A DNA stretch of 64,000 nucleotides from Symbiotaphrina buchneri (Eukaryota > Ascomycota > Symbiotaphrinales > Symbiotaphrinaceae), in NCBI GenBank assembly GCA_001599915.1, contig BCIG01000013.1, positions 682,001 to 746,000 on the forward strand, given 5' to 3'. This document shows positions 33,856 to 45,700 of the stretch, in pieces. Within the stretch, counting starts at the first letter, position 1, and each line of letters starts with the position of its first letter. Under the pieces are notes generated by a model. It was not told where the DNA came from, did no database searches, and was given only the letters and a program-made list of their open reading frames with translations. The translations under genes were made by a program, and so were the position numbers.

Positions 33856-34305
33856 GACGACTATCAAGAGCGGAGATCCGCCGCCCATGTTATGTAGGGA
33901 GGAGGTCGGCGAGAAAGAGCCGGCGAATGGAGAGGAGATTATGGGCAGTGGAGAGGATAATGTGAATCATTTTGCGAGTATGGGCATTCCGGAGATGGCG
34001 GGCAATGTGCCCCCCATGGTGGGGAATGAGGATGGTGGAATGAATACGGTAAGCTGTTCCTTCACCAGCATATGATACCCAGGACCTTTTTTTTGCCAGG
34101 GGCATGGATGACGCAGATCGATCTACACAGAACCTCCCATCGGGAGATATGAACCAGCTGTTTGACGGAGACTGGGACATGAACAGCCTCTGGCCGTTCG
34201 ACCTGGACTGGTGGATGACGGCGCCATTTCCACAATAGGGTATGAGACTGTGCCTGAGTCTTCTGTAACTTTAAATATACTACCCAACTCCTCGTTCTAC
34301 CTCAA

Positions 34306-36336
34306 TCACAATCTCGGCTTTCCCTTCTCCTGTCTCACCCCTGCATCCCTCTGTGCAACGCTCTCCTCGCCCTTCCCCTTCAACTCACTCCTCCCCGGCC
34401 AAATGCCCTGCTTCCCCGGACTCAGCACGCCATTCGGATCCAGCGCATCCTTCACGCGCTCATTCAACCTCATCAGCGCCCCACCGTTAAAATCATACTG
34501 CTTGGCCACCAGATCCTGATGCGCAACATGGGCGCGGTACTCGCTATACCCCGCCGCGCGGGCGTCGGCGACCAGGTCGTGGAAGAGGTTATTGACGTTG
34601 ATTTTTTGCTCGGCGGACGTGCGGTCGAAGAATAGCATGTTGATGTGGATCAGGTGCCGTGGGTACAGGTGCAGCCCCGCGTAGAAGTCGAAGCCGTGCG
34701 CGGCGGAGGTGCGTTTGGCGGTGTAGTAGAAGTCCAGCGCGGCTTGCCCGTCGGGGGGCAGGACGGGGGAGAAGCCGATGTGTGCGCTGGGGGGGAGGAA
34801 GGGTTGTTAGTTCTGGATGGACGAACCTTTTGCAGGTTTGGAGGAAGGGAAGCGGAAGAGGGACTGGGGGAGGGGAGGGCTCACCCGTCCGTGCCGCGAT
34901 ACTGGAGGCTAAGAATCGGCCACATCTGCGGAATGCCCACCTGCAGCCCGGCATGCTCGGTGGGGATATCCTCCGCAGCGAGATATTCCTCTCCATCCTT
35001 GGGATAAAATGCCTCGCCCGTAACTTTCGCACCGGGGATCTCCTCCAAGGCCTTCTTGCACTTCCTGAAGTTTGCCTCGACGACCTCACGCGGTCCATAC
35101 AGCGCCCACCTCGCATCCCAAAACCCAATTCCCAGCTCCTCCTTCAGCTCCATCAACCTCCAATCCGGAATGGCACCCTCCACGGCCCAAAACTGACTGC
35201 GGGGGCCACGCATACTAATCGCACGGGGAATATTTCCAATGACGGGGTGATTCTGAATGACGTGGCGGAGCATAAGTTGGGTGAATATGTCGACCATAGG
35301 TTTCAGATCAGTCTCGCGGTCGACGTCGACGTGGCACGCCATGTAGCCCTCGGGCTGGGGTGTTGCCCACAGGCCCATCTTCGTCACAATGCCGAAATTG
35401 GACTGCGTGAAGAGAGAGTCATACATGGGCCCGAACCCGCCCCGAAAGAGGTTCCAGCATGGTGAGTCGGTGATGGCGCCCATCCCTGTTCGGATCAAGG
35501 ACCCGTCTGGCAGAACGACTTCCAGCCCGCACATGTGGTTTGAGTGGTCGCCCGAGGGCGTGTAGCCCCAGCCCTGTGTTTGTGGCGCGTGTTAGCTTTG
35601 CAATGTAAATACAGACTTGAGAGGGAGAGATGTAGGTTAATTGGTAGAGGATCTGCGGGACGTACCCGTTCAAGAGCATTGCCGACAATGCTGCCCCAGC
35701 CCAGCGCGGGGATGGATGGCCAGATCTGCTTCTTGTGGTCGCGGATGTACTCGTACAGCTGGTAAAAAGAGACGCCCGGCTCTACCGTGTAGTAGAAGTA
35801 CTTGTCGTTGACCTCGATGATTTTGTTCATGCGCTGCAGGTCGACGATGACAGAGCCCTGCCCAACCCTCGTCAGCTCAACCGTCCCCGTTGCTAGGGCC
35901 CTAGTAAAATAACAACATCAACACATACCTTCACCCTCGGCGTCGGGCCTCCATACCCCAAATTCTTCCCCCTCGAAACCGTCCACAGGGGGACCTTATA
36001 CTTATTCGCAACACGCACCACAGCCTGGACCTGCTCGACCGAACTGGGGCGCACCGCCGCACTACTGCCCAAGACCTGTTCATCGGGCACAAACACAAAC
36101 GGGTCGCCATAATGGTCGCGATGCTGTTCGCCGACCACGACGCCGCCATCCTCGCCACCTACCGCAGCGCGGAACTCATCTAGGATGTGCGGCCATTGTG
36201 ATGCGGAGATTCCTGGTGGTAAAGAGGTGGAGGTGGGCGTCCCGTCGAGGGCGGTTTGCCATCGCTGTAGTACGGCGTCGACGACGGCGTTTTCTTCGGC
36301 CGAGTGCGCGAGCGTGAAGGGGACTTTGAAACTCAT
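34306..36336 (-). CDS. FAD-linked oxidase, vanillyl-alcohol oxidase type
   Basis: Predicted flavoprotein that oxidises para-substituted phenols (vanillyl alcohol, 4-methoxymethylphenol or relatives) with O2, giving H2O2. Exons 35929-36336, 35666-35857, 34885-35573 and 34306-34786 (minus strand) give about 589 aa, close to Penicillium VAO. Motifs are the FAD_binding_4 domain with VWRV-like VVRVANKYKVPLWTVSRGKN, the flavin loop NLGYGG, DLQRMNKIIEVN and TVEPGVSFYQLYEY, then GWGYTPSGDHSNHMCGLEVV and GGFGPMYDSLFTQSNFGIVT. The substrate domain includes LYPRHLIHINMLFFDR, which aligns with the His-bearing segment holding the covalent FAD ligand in VAO, and ends ALDPNGVLSPGKQGIWPG. Which His is the ligand cannot be decided here. 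It is convergent with the Zn2Cys6 regulator, 70 bp from that gene's tail. Confidence 0.88.
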
Positions 36337-36767
36337 GATACAGGTTGGTAAGTGAGATACCTCTTCAGTGTAGGGACGTAAGGCGTCCCAGGTACGTTGC
36401 GAGTGGACTGCTTGTAATATTATTTTTGGCTGGGGGAGAGTCCGGGGTAATCCCCACCTTGACCCCCGGCTGGAAACAGCCCCGCTTGGGGATATCCGCC
36501 CACTTAGTGGGAAGCCCGGCGCAACTGCCGGGAAGAGCGACCAGAGAGGCCGCGCAATACCGAATGTGAATAAACTTTCAGATCGGAAGCGCTCCTGTGT
36601 GGGGTATTCTGTACGCCTCTAAAGGCAAGTGTTGGGAAGGTGGGATGGTGACAGGTGATTATAAAATTCAATATTGAATATGCCTCTTTGCCAGCCTCAT
36701 TCCAGCCTGTGCACACTACTGCTGTTGAAGTATCTGTAGCTAGAATATATGGAGTCCATTTGTAGCC

Positions 36768-38904
36768 TTAAACAATTGAAAAGACAAACCCCGTCCCCTC
36801 CTCAAAGCTCTCAGACGGAATCCCATCTCTTCCCCCTCCGCCCTCCGCATCCAGAATCAAATCCACCAACTCCTTCTTCGCACTAAACACGCCCAACCTC
36901 GTAAACTCTCCCACCCCCTTCCCCGTACTCTTCAAAATCAATCCATTCAACCGATCCCACCTCCCCGCCGGACCCCTCACAGGAACACAATACAGCTCCT
37001 CCTCCTCAAACGCAGGTTGGTCTACATCCAGATCCACCAGCGGACCAAGGCGCTTCCACGGCGGGCCCTCGCTCGGCTGGATCAAGACCCCGTTGACCGT
37101 CATGTCCCAGTATCTAGGCAAGACGGCGCTGCGCTGGAGCCTTAGGCGCTTCAGCCAGCCTCTAAGCCGGAGGCGGCCCGCGGTCACGACGCCGGTAGGG
37201 TCGTCCGTTTTGGGCGTGACATGCACGTCGAGAACGTCGATCAGGATGCACTCGTCCGTCAGATCCGGGTAGGAGACGTCGCCGTCGACGGCGGCCCAGG
37301 AGAACGAGGGTGCGCGGTAGACGGGTGGGCGAGCGGAGGGCGAGCCATCGATCTGCCTGCAGGCACGGACGGACCATAGTAGTTGGCTGGGGAGGTGGCG
37401 GGTCCAGAGGCCGGCGATATAAGTGTCCTCGTCGCCAAGGGCGGAGGCGCGCATGCGCTTCGCAATCCCGGACAGAGCGATGAGTTTGTCCTCTGGCCGT
37501 GTGAGCAGCGCTTTGGTGTACGCCTCGACGATCTTCTTCCACAGCTCGAGTGCGAAGAAGCGTGCATCTGGCGTGTGGTTGCCGATACCGCGTAGGCGGC
37601 GCCCGTCCGTGGAGGGGTCTAGCCCTTTGAACGAGGCGAAGATGCTTTTTGCCAGAACCGGGGGGAGACCGCCGGGGTATTTCTCTGCAGCGTCGTGAGA
37701 GGCACATTCCCAGAGGAGCTGCCGCCGCCCGAAATGCAGCACGCGTCGTGCTAGCAGCCGTTCTTGCACAACCCATGCGCGCTGGTTGAGTGGTGCGTGC
37801 GAGAGCTCGCTGAGCCAGAACTGGTAGTCTGTTATCTCGTAGGTCGTGGCTGGGCGGGCCTTGTAGCGGAGCTCCAGGGAGCAGGGGTAGAGGAAGGCCG
37901 GGTCGCAGTCGAAGAAGAGTCCTTCAGAACTATCTCTCGCGCCGGTGGCGGCGATGTTGCATAGTCCATTCTGGTACACTTTGTGCATGAGCGCTGCCTC
38001 TCTGAACCAGTCGCTGAGGTCATCGCGGTCCTGCTGGATGCACAGCGAGTCGATCCAGAGATATCGCACCCCGAGCCGCTTCGTGACGGCGACGGCGTCG
38101 CGGAATGTCTTGGGCAGTGCTGATGGCGCAAAGCCCTGTTTCAGGGTTCCAAGGTTCGCCCGTGTGAGTTGCAGAAAGTTGGCCTTGCCCCAGCAATGGC
38201 TCAGTGTGAGATATGGCCCCGTAGGGCGCGTCTCGGCCGTAACAATGAGACGGGTATCATCTTCTATGCCTGTGCCGACGTCGATGAGCCGGGTAGGGTA
38301 CCACTGGGCCGCCTCTTCCAGCTCATTGCACATTGCATGTTTCGTGCTGCACTCCCCAAACCATTTCATCGCCAACGCCCACGACTCGTCAAATTGCGTT
38401 GAGCTGCCCGATGGACTCTTGAGCGTGTACTCCTCCAACTCTGTGTCTCGTCAGTCCAACTCCAGGACCTAGAACTTAATTCAGCATACCGTCCGCAGGC
38501 TGCAACACAAAGATCGAATTCGGCGGCTCTCTTCCCCCGGGCAACTCCAAGTCGCCTCCGAACGACACCGCCAAGAGTAGCGAACGGTGCGAAAAGACAC
38601 CTATTTCATCCGCGTCGAAGTCCTTCGGTTCACCCAGCGCAGCCAGCGTACACGGGTCCCCCTTCCGATCTTGCGCCGGGACAGCCAGCACAGCCTCTTG
38701 ATCGGCGGGCGTGAGCGCATCCCATACACAGGCGCAGATGCGGCAGCCTGAGACAGCGGAGCTCTGCAGGCTATTGGCGGAGGCATGGTGAGCGCAGAGG
38801 TAGAAGTTTTCTTCAGTCTCGTTGTCGGTGTTGAGCTGGCCCTTGCGGTCCTGGAGGACGCCTGTGCAGGTAGCGCACAACATTGTCTTCTCCTGGGGAT
38901 GCAA
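36768..38904 (-). CDS. HET-domain (heterokaryon incompatibility) protein
   Basis: An apparently intact self/non-self recognition protein of about 695 aa, from exons 38490-38904 and 36768-38440 (49-nt intron). The N-terminus carries Cys pairs (MLCATCTGVL and GCRICACVWDAL). The HET domain has all three usual blocks: YLTLSHCWGKANFLQL, the central VAVTKRLGVRYLWIDSLCIQ with QDRDDLSDWFREAALMHKVY, and the following NIAATGARDSSEGLFF. APLNQRAWVVQERLLARRVL and a long variable C-terminal region follow, with APSFSWAAVDGDV. Proteins of this family cause cell death after fusion of unlike strains, though most copies are untested. The start could also be the internal ATG 21 bp downstream. Its 5' end faces the SDR gene across a 780-bp spacer. 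Confidence 0.85.
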
Positions 38905-39684
38905 AAGTGGACCTGCGTAGCCTCCCCCATCGGCATGATCTGTAACGAGGTTAAGATGTTGTGTGGAAAGGATGCGGGCGTACAGCGCTTATTGTTGATC
39001 AGCTGCAAGGCCGCCAACGCTGTCATTACTTGGGCCAATCATTCGCCGATGTGCTGCGTAGCTGGGCCCCCCATGCACAGAGCCCAAGAAGCAATTCCTG
39101 AGATCCGCTCCCATCGTTGATCCTGTCCCCGGTATCTTTTGTATCTCCATGACTGGGAAAGTAACTTCTAGATGTTGTAGTTCCCCCTTGGGGACTTCAC
39201 GTGGTCCCTCCGTCGATTTATTGTATCGTCTTCCGGCCCCAGGCTTCAGCCAATCAAGAACGCCAATCGGCTTTTACGGAGCACCGGACTTTATGCTTCC
39301 ATCCCGCCCGGCGCAATTCCCGACTATGCCCAAACAGGACACCAATCTCTGATTGGCTGGTAACTTTCTGTGGTATGCTTCCCGCCAGAATCCCCACATC
39401 CGGAGCTGCATCGTGATGCACGATCGGCTATTGCTAGTTCATGCCATACCCTGCTCGGGCGTATCGGTGATAAAGGAGTGAGACGGTCAAGGAGAGTGTG
39501 TTATAAATTCCCATTCCTTCCCCTCCCCGGACGTGTTCACGTCGAGACACCAAGGACCATTTCCAACCACAAATTGGAAAACAGCAGCAGGAGCAACAAG
39601 CAGGTGTCTAGCGATTCGGGATTCAAAGTTCCTTCCTCCTTTCAAAGACGTCGTGGCAGTCATAGGCAATCACTCACCGTCACT
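38905..39684. promoter_or_regulatory. Divergent promoter region (HET / SDR)
   Basis: This 780-bp spacer separates two genes read outward. Both ends should hold core promoters. An open frame continues upstream of the SDR ATG (from 39370) but lacks any SDR homology, so I take it as leader. Confidence 0.4.
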
Positions 39685-40807
39685 ATGTCGTTCCTCGACT
39701 TCGTCCGCTCCCAGCGCAAGGCCCTGCCGCTCGTCCCCACACCATCCCATATCTCCGGAGGCACCTACATCGTGACAGGCGCCAACACCGGCCTGGGATT
39801 CGAATGCGCGAAACACCTCGTCTCTCTCGGCGCCGCGCAGGTCATCCTCGCAGTACGCTCACCATCCAAAGGCGAAGCCGCGGCCACAAGCATCAAGGAA
39901 GCTACCGGGCGCGACGTGTGCTCCGTCTGGGAACTCGACCTCACATCCCTAGACTCCGTCGAAGCGTTTGCGAAGAAGTTGAGTACTCTGGAGCGCGTGG
40001 ACGCGCTGATTGAGAATGCAGGTGTAGCGCTGGATAAGTTCAGGGAGGCCGAGGGAATCGAGACGTCGGTCATGGTCAATGATGTGGCGACGATGCTCTT
40101 GGCGGTGCGTGCCGTGCCGAAGCTGAAGGAGTCGGCGAAGAGGTTTGGCATCACGCCGCATATTGTGATTGTCACGAGTGAGACGGCGATGCAGGCTAAG
40201 GGTGCGCTGGATAAGCTGCAGGGGAATATCTTTGAGGCGTTAAGCAATGAGAATACTGCCGACATGGCGAATCGGTAAGGGATACCAGCACGTTGAGGAT
40301 TCGACCAGTGGAGCAAGAAAGCTAACTCCTTGATCATGCAGATACCCTTTAACGAAACAGCTGGAGATTTGGCTCGTGCGTGAACTCGCCTCGCTGCTTC
40401 CATTGTCAGAGACTGGTGTGGTCATCAACTGCGTAACTCCAGGCTTGTGCGTCACTGAACTCTCGCGGCACGTGAGTTGGACGGTTCGCCTCTTCATTGC
40501 TGTGATGAGGATGTTGCTCGCGCGGACTGCAGAAGAAGGAAGTCGGACACTGTTGCATGCGGCCGTCGCGGGCCCCGACAGCCATGGGAAATACCTCGCA
40601 AGCTGCGAGATCAGCGAGTATGTGCCTAAACCCCTTCATCGCCTTCCATATCATTCGCTAATCGCAGTCGCTCATTATAGACGTGACATTCCGGCCTGGT
40701 TGAGAGACGAGGCCGTGCAGAAACGTGTCTGGGCTGATTTTGTTACAACTTTGGAGGCAAGAGGCCATAAAATCGATGTGTCAGGGGCGTTGGCGAAGAA
40801 ACCATGA
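39685..40807 (+). CDS. Short-chain dehydrogenase/reductase
   Basis: Predicted NAD(P)-dependent oxidoreductase of about 330 aa, from exons 39685-40274, 40342-40617 and 40681-40807. The cofactor motif TGANTGLGFECAKHL lies at residues 31-45, the DLTS acidic/cofactor turn follows, IENAGV is the NNAG-like structural motif, and IVTSETA holds the catalytic-serine position. Y198-x-x-x-K202 (YPLTK) is the active-site pair, created exactly across the first splice, which supports that intron. INCVTPGLCVTELSR is the PG motif. The third exon continues into RDIPAWLRDEAVQKRVWADF. If the second intron (63 nt, ends TATAG) is retained, about 21 extra residues appear in frame, so either form is open. The retinol-dehydrogenase-like layout is common in fungal secondary metabolism, but the substrate is unknown. 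Confidence 0.86.
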
Positions 40808-40841
40808 AGGATGGAGTTATGCTCGCAAATGTTGTGTTCTC

Positions 40842-42454
40842 TTACGCAGCGGATGAATCCAGAACCAAGTCGCATAGCTTCTTGCCCGGCGCGTCGTGGA
40901 TCATTGCAACCCAGGGAAATGTCTCAAGCGCTCTTTTCACGTCGTCAAAACAGTTTATCCCAAGTCCGTCCACGAGTGCCCGCATGCGTGGTATAACCCA
41001 CCCTTGATTTCGCCCACCCAGCTGTGACAAGCCATACACAACCAAGAGCCATAGGTGTAGCTGTCGATACTCATCCAACAGCCAGAAGTTGCTGTCATCT
41101 TCTCTCTGCTGAACCAGCTTGGAGAGTAACTCGAAGGACATGAACCGGTAACGCCCGATTGGATACCTGATGGTGGTCATGAACGACAGGAGTCCCAGCT
41201 GCCAGATGTCATCCAGTGGACAACTCGGGCGCACGCCAGCCAACGGAGCAAAATCTATCAGACGTTGGAATATTGAGATCATCATCTCCTGGTAATCGTA
41301 AGCCTCGAGTCTTCCCTGAGTAGGGAAACAGCAAAGCGCCATGACATCCCACGTGACATATTGCAAAGTCGGGCATAGTTGTTGAAGTGGGTACGCAAGC
41401 TCTGGTGCTGCGGTACAGTCTGGTGATTGGAGAAGGCTGGTATGATCCAGCATTGGTCTCAAGAAAGCGAACTCTGTTGCCGAGCCTTGCAAAAGCGCTA
41501 ACTCGACGTCAGTCCGCTCAATCTTCTGCACGAGGAAAGGCATATGATGGCGAAATGCTGCCATACCGCCGGGTCGCAGGCTGATGAGGCGCTGCAGGCC
41601 GTCGAGGTGGATGCGGCTCGTCTTCACGTCGCCGGTCAGGGTGGAGTGCACGAAGAGGGAGACGATGACGACAATAGTCGAGTCGTTCGGGATGGTAGTC
41701 GTGGAGAGGTCGCGGTTAACCAGCCGTAAGGTCTGGGAGAAGTGGAGCGTTGCTTCGAGTGTGTCGTCAGTATGACCGTAGAAGAGGGAGAGCCAGGATG
41801 CCGTCATGGCCAACAGGCAATGGAAGACTAATCGGGGCGGTTAAATTAGCTGCCATACACCAATTTGGCGCAAACTTCCATGACGGAATCTTCGCTCACA
41901 TGTTTGATCTATAATCATGTACTCGAACCAAGGAGGCCCCTTCTCCTTTGGTGGGCGGCAGAACTCGTGTGGGTATAGCGCATTAGCCGCCCCAGACTGG
42001 ACTGAAAAAGTCCTTAAAGTCAGTCTATCACACGCCACTGTAGGTCGTACCAAGCAAGGCCGTCCTTACACTGATGCACCAGGTACCTCATTGATCGTGT
42101 GAGTGGAACCGGAAAGTCAAAGTTAGAAAGCTCCGTTCCAGCAAAGGGACTATACGGTGTCAATGCGTCCTTCCTCTGGTACGCGATCAGAGCTTCCGGG
42201 AAGAACAGTGGACAAGTATCTGGGGCCTTCGGAAGCAGCTCGCCCATGCATCCCTGGCAATGTTCTTCGACTTCCTGGGACGGGACGGACACATCCAGAT
42301 CGATCGGAGATTGCACTTGTTGCGGTGGTCGCTTCTTCCATCCTCGTTTCTCTATGACCTTTCCGAGATTCCTGCCCTTCATAACATGGCTGCGGATCAA
42401 CTTGCGCGAGCTCTTGTCGGAGGCTGCGCGGTTATCAATGAACTGTAGTTCCAT
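40842..42454 (-). CDS. Fungal-specific transcription-factor-domain protein without zinc cluster
   Basis: About 490 aa from exons 42070-42454, 41900-42001 and 40842-41827 (minus strand). The N-terminus (MELQFIDNRAASDKSSRKLI, then RSHVMKGRNLGK) matches a large Pezizomycotina family that starts with a short basic box instead of a Zn2Cys6 cluster. The middle exon gives NALYPHEFCRPP and WFEYMIIDQ, and the last exon FFHCLLAMTASWLSLFYG, VSLFVHSTLTGDVKTSRIHL and DGLQRLISLRPGG, all typical of the fungal_trans_2-like helical region. These proteins are usually annotated as putative regulators, with little direct evidence for DNA binding. The N-terminal start is the first ATG that keeps the family motif. 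It ends only 35 bp from the end of the convergent SDR gene. Confidence 0.75.
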
Positions 42455-42716
42455 GGCGACGGAATCGACATCAGGGTTGATGATGGCAAAGTTCGAATGG
42501 GACAGGATTGGAGGATGTGGAGGGTTTCTTAACTCCGCAGGTCCGGTGGAGCTAGCACAAGCTAGGATTAGGGTCTGGGGCGAGTGAAGATAAACATTGT
42601 ATGAAAGCTACGGAATAATTTGAAACTAGTGTGACACTCAATTAGAAGATCTTTGATTGTCCTTAGAACACCTACTATCGTCGATTCCCAGAGACCGTTG
42701 AGATCCTGAACGAGTT

Positions 42717-45700
42717 TCAGGCTCCTCTCGTCGGAAAAACGCTGTACGTTTCAGGCTGGAACGTCAAGACATTTTTCTGCCGTAATGCCTCGGGATCAAC
42801 ATAGACGCGCATTCCCACACTCGATAGTCTTAAATCGAAGACTCGGAAAATGATATATAGATCGCTCTTCTTCGGCATTTGTAGCCACCCTTGATCCGCC
42901 TTCAATTGTTGCATCTGCTCCTGTCAGTCAGCGTCTGAAACATTGACAAATACCGGGACCTAGAGTGACGTGGGTTCGCCATACCCTCTGAACTTGAGAC
43001 TTGCTCATGAAAAATGGTCTATTACACGCTTTTATCGTGGTCTTGACCTCGAGGTAATAGTTTGGCCTCGCGTTCTTCCATTGCTCTTCCTCCAGATAAC
43101 CTTTTTCAATGAGGAAGTCTGTTAACTTTCCATCCGTGTCACGATAGACGACATCTGCTGTCTCAAATCCTCGGAACGGCTCCATGTCGCTATAATCGTC
43201 ATGTCGGCAGACCTCATGCCGAATCCTGCTTCGCCAATTATCCCGTGTGAAGTCTGGAAGGTCCAGGCACGAAAGAAGCTCGAATACCAGAGCATTTAGC
43301 ATCTGTCTTCTTGGTATAAGGCAGCCCTGAAATGATGCAGATTGACTTACATAAAGTTCGCCTGCCGCACCGATCCTCTTGTCTCGTTGCAACTGTCCCT
43401 CTGATCGTGGCCCGAATACACCGCTCGGCAGTGCGTTCGGGGGGTCTTCTCCACCGTCAACTACCGGTAAAGCCTGCAGCAGTTCTTCGACCTCAAAGGG
43501 TCCTTTGGCCGGGAAGCTTGCTCTTCGTGCCGCAGTTATGAGATCATGGAGGAGGTTGCGGTAGAGACCAGAGTTTTCGAACGCATTGGAAGCAACTTGA
43601 TCAACCGTAGCTGCAGCAACCCCTGGCGATAGTTGAAAGAATGGAGACGCCGAGTGGTCTATGACTCGGGCTCGGGGACAATTGGCCAAAGGGAGTCGCG
43701 TTGCTCCGAGTGGAATGGTCCATCATGCTAGACGGACTGAAAGAGAAGGGACTTGCGAATCCGGAAGTTCCGAATACTGGTGTCTTCAGTCGAGAAGCAC
43801 CTTCAGGTGTGACTGTTTGACGCATATCTGCATTTATAATGGCCTTTGTAGATGTCTCCGCAGCAGCAGATGCTTGTGCTGTCGTACCACCTCTGTCAAG
43901 CTGGATCACCGGAATCGCGGATGCCGACTGCGTTTCGGCATCGGGCATCGTCAACCCCTTAGACCGTACAGCGTCCACGCGAACCACGCCGTAGTCATCG
44001 AGCACATCATCAAGAATGCTTATGCTGGAATTGAGAGAATGGCCAATCCCAGTCAACGCAGTCGAGTCCTGAACAGCGAATTGTGTGAGGAGCTTCTGCG
44101 GAAGTGAGCTGGCGAAGCACCGCTCTTGCTCTCTTTTGTCCCTTGGAAGGAATATACGCAACCTCCCACCTTCTTCCTCGATGTGGATGTTGCTACTGGC
44201 TTTCGAAACGGCAATTTGTTTTCCACTTTGTTGCACGGTAAGCGTCGTAGATATGCCCTCACTTTCGTATACCTCGGTCCCTCGAAGCAATTTGTACAAG
44301 TGCTCGGCAGATTTGGCCTTCGGACTTTCGTAATGTACCAAGCATCTATATATAAGCAATAAACGGTCAATAAGGTGGGTCAATCGAGGAATTGCTAGAG
44401 ACACCTACCGCAACAGGAATTGAGCTCTCGATTGAAAGCCCCCAGTCAACTCAGCACTCTTGCTGCTAGCAGCGACCGTAGATCTCTCCTGGACCATCTT
44501 GGAAAGATACCGTTCAGCGACCCCCAGGCTAGACAGGAGAAACCGCAATGATCGCACCTCCTCCAAGGTGCAGTCAAGCATCCATATATGGCCTCTAAAT
44601 GCTTGCTCAAGGTCGAGGCGATCTATCACTGCGAATGGACCTTGAGGTGTTTCATATCGGAACTTGTCTCCTGGGCCACGGACTGGCAGGATCCTATACG
44701 CCATAAGGCCATCCAGAGAACGTGGCTCTGGGTGCAATGCGCTGATGTCCATCAGTAGCTTCCTGACCTCTACAGCAGGAGCTGCGCCGGACTGGCCAAT
44801 AAGCACCTTCATCTCCTCGATGAACGTCTCAACGGTCGGCTCCTGGACACCCAGTTTTTGGACGAAGAATTTTCTGAGGTCACTGTAGTGCTTTGCAATC
44901 CATGTCTTGCCGGTTACGCGGGTCGAGTCCACCCACAGGCATGATGATAAAGCATACCATTTCATCTCCTCTGGATTAAAGACCAGGGAATGTTCTTCGA
45001 ACTCTGCCCTTCAGGACCGGAGAGGTCAGTATGTCCAGGTCGGTCCTACACGTTGTCTGCACTTACTGAACGAGCCTCCAATCCTTCTCCGCTCCGACGT
45101 GTTTGCTCAGCGACTGGTAGATTTGCAAGATGTTGTCAGCCACGGTTGGTTCCGTTCTCGCTAGCAGCTTCAGTTCTTCGAGGAAGTCCTGCCAGACCAA
45201 ATTCCGGATCTGCAGAATCGATTGAAACAGTCGTGACACACCCTTGTTGCCTTTGTACCTCTCGATGGCGCCCAAGGGGACCTTAGTACGCATGAAACTC
45301 GGTGCATCCAAAATGCAATCCTCAGGTCGCACCCATGCCTCATGTTCGCTCATCGCCCGTGGTATGAATAGTACTGAGTTCTCTTTAAAGAAAGACCTTG
45401 AAGATCAATCAGCTCTGAGCGTTTACGAAGGAAGAGTCTAGCGTACCTGGTTTTCTCTGCATCAACGCTTCTGCCGTGCTCCTCTAATCCTTCGTAGATC
45501 TTTATCAAGCTGTCAAGATATTTATCGTCGTGATTCTGCGCGCTATTCATATATTCGGGCCTTGCGACGTATCAGACAGTCCAGGTAAAATTGAGCGTTC
45601 AGGTCAGTGCCAACGCCGAAGATTGCCAGAAATCCCCAGGTCTTCTCTATATCAGAAGGAGTAGGCGGTAAACGGAGAAGTGGCAGACTTTGCATCACCG

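Noticed and set aside
39370-39684. Upstream extension of the SDR frame by 105 codons
   Set aside because: The extension has no SDR homology, and the ATG at 39685 starts exactly where the family N-terminus begins.
43600-43740. A second definite frame shift in the giant HATPase gene
   Set aside because: A GTCCGT..AG intron of about 115 nt would join both frames in phase, so I treat this one as possible splicing rather than damage.
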